A stretch of 6,904 bases of DNA from Desulfobacula sp. (GTDB lineage Bacteria > Desulfobacterota > Desulfobacteria > Desulfobacterales > Desulfobacteraceae). The position numbers and the translations under genes were made by a program. Where the stretch lies: the NCBI GenBank assembly GCA_029940235.1, contig JAOZRI010000122.1:1-6904 (forward strand), given 5' to 3'. Shown here piece by piece: positions 6,735 through 6,904 of the stretch. The notes under the pieces were generated by a model. It did no database searches. It was not told the DNA's origin and saw only the letters and a program-made list of their open reading frames with translations. Within the stretch, counting starts at the first letter, position 1, and each line of letters opens with the position of its first letter.

Positions 6735-6904
6735 ATGATCAGTAAAGAACTCAGTACAACTCTCGGGTTTGCAGTACGGGAAGCAAAAAAGCGAAGACAT
6801 GAATATGTATGTGTCGAACATGTTCTTTATGCCATCCTTAACCATGAAACAGGTGCCAAAACAATTGCAGAATGTGGTGGAAGCCCTGAACAGATAAAAG
6901 ATGA
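6735..6904 (+). CDS. clpA: ATP-dependent Clp protease ATP-binding subunit ClpA, 5' part
   Basis: Only the first 56 codons are in the window. They read MISKELSTTLGFAVREAKKR and then continue with RHEYVCVEHVLYAILNHET, the start of a Clp N-domain (R-domain, first repeat). The RHE...VEHVLYAIL stretch aligns with E. coli ClpA's RHEFMTVEHLLLALL. ClpA is a hexameric AAA+ unfoldase that feeds substrates to ClpP; its N-domain is the docking site for ClpS. The call of ClpA over ClpB or ClpC rests on this sequence and on clpS ending 2 bp upstream. The two AAA+ modules and the ClpP-binding loop lie beyond the window and cannot be checked. A strong AAGGAG site supports the start. Confidence -1.
   Translation, partial: MISKELSTTLGFAVREAKKRRHEYVCVEHVLYAILNHETGAKTIAECGGSPEQIKD

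Overview
The window reads as ordinary, AT-rich bacterial chromosome with every recognisable gene on the + strand. The gene set is a polar amino-acid ABC ATPase, argC, a membrane-anchored M23 peptidase, an 840-residue SecA with a zinc-binding tail, then clpS and clpA. The ClpS/ClpA pair and the M23-secA neighbourhood point to a Gram-negative proteobacterium-like host. My best guess is a low-GC member of Desulfobacterota (Desulfobacteraceae-like). That rests on gene order and protein character recalled from memory, not on a search.

Layout: (1) 1-722, a GlnQ/ArtP-type ATP-binding subunit whose start codon lies just outside the window. (2) 723-1020, a non-coding gap with a good sigma-54-type promoter candidate at 956-972. 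(3) 1021-1473, a small standalone macrodomain protein (ADP-ribose binding or processing), followed after 28 bp by argC (1502-2539), so the two are probably co-transcribed. (4) A perfect 8-bp inverted repeat at the extreme 3' end of argC, then a sigma-70-like promoter (2546-2574) just before the M23 peptidase gene (2601-3530). (5) 3531-3872, an AT-rich non-coding gap holding a hairpin and an extended -10 promoter candidate for secA. (6) secA (3873-6395), clpS (6424-6732) and the 5' end of clpA (6735 onward), spaced 28 and 2 bp apart, which looks like one transcription unit.

How the genes relate: the ABC ATPase would power uptake of a polar amino acid, and ArgC performs the third step of arginine biosynthesis, so the left half has an amino-acid theme with an unexpected macrodomain enzyme inside it. 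The right half concerns the cell envelope and protein fate: a periplasmic peptidoglycan hydrolase, the Sec export motor, and the ClpS-ClpA adaptor/unfoldase of N-degron proteolysis.

I found no mobile element, CRISPR array, tRNA or rRNA, and no convincing undescribed system. The points most worth a second look are the macrodomain gene coupled to argC, and the sigma-54-like promoter in front of it.
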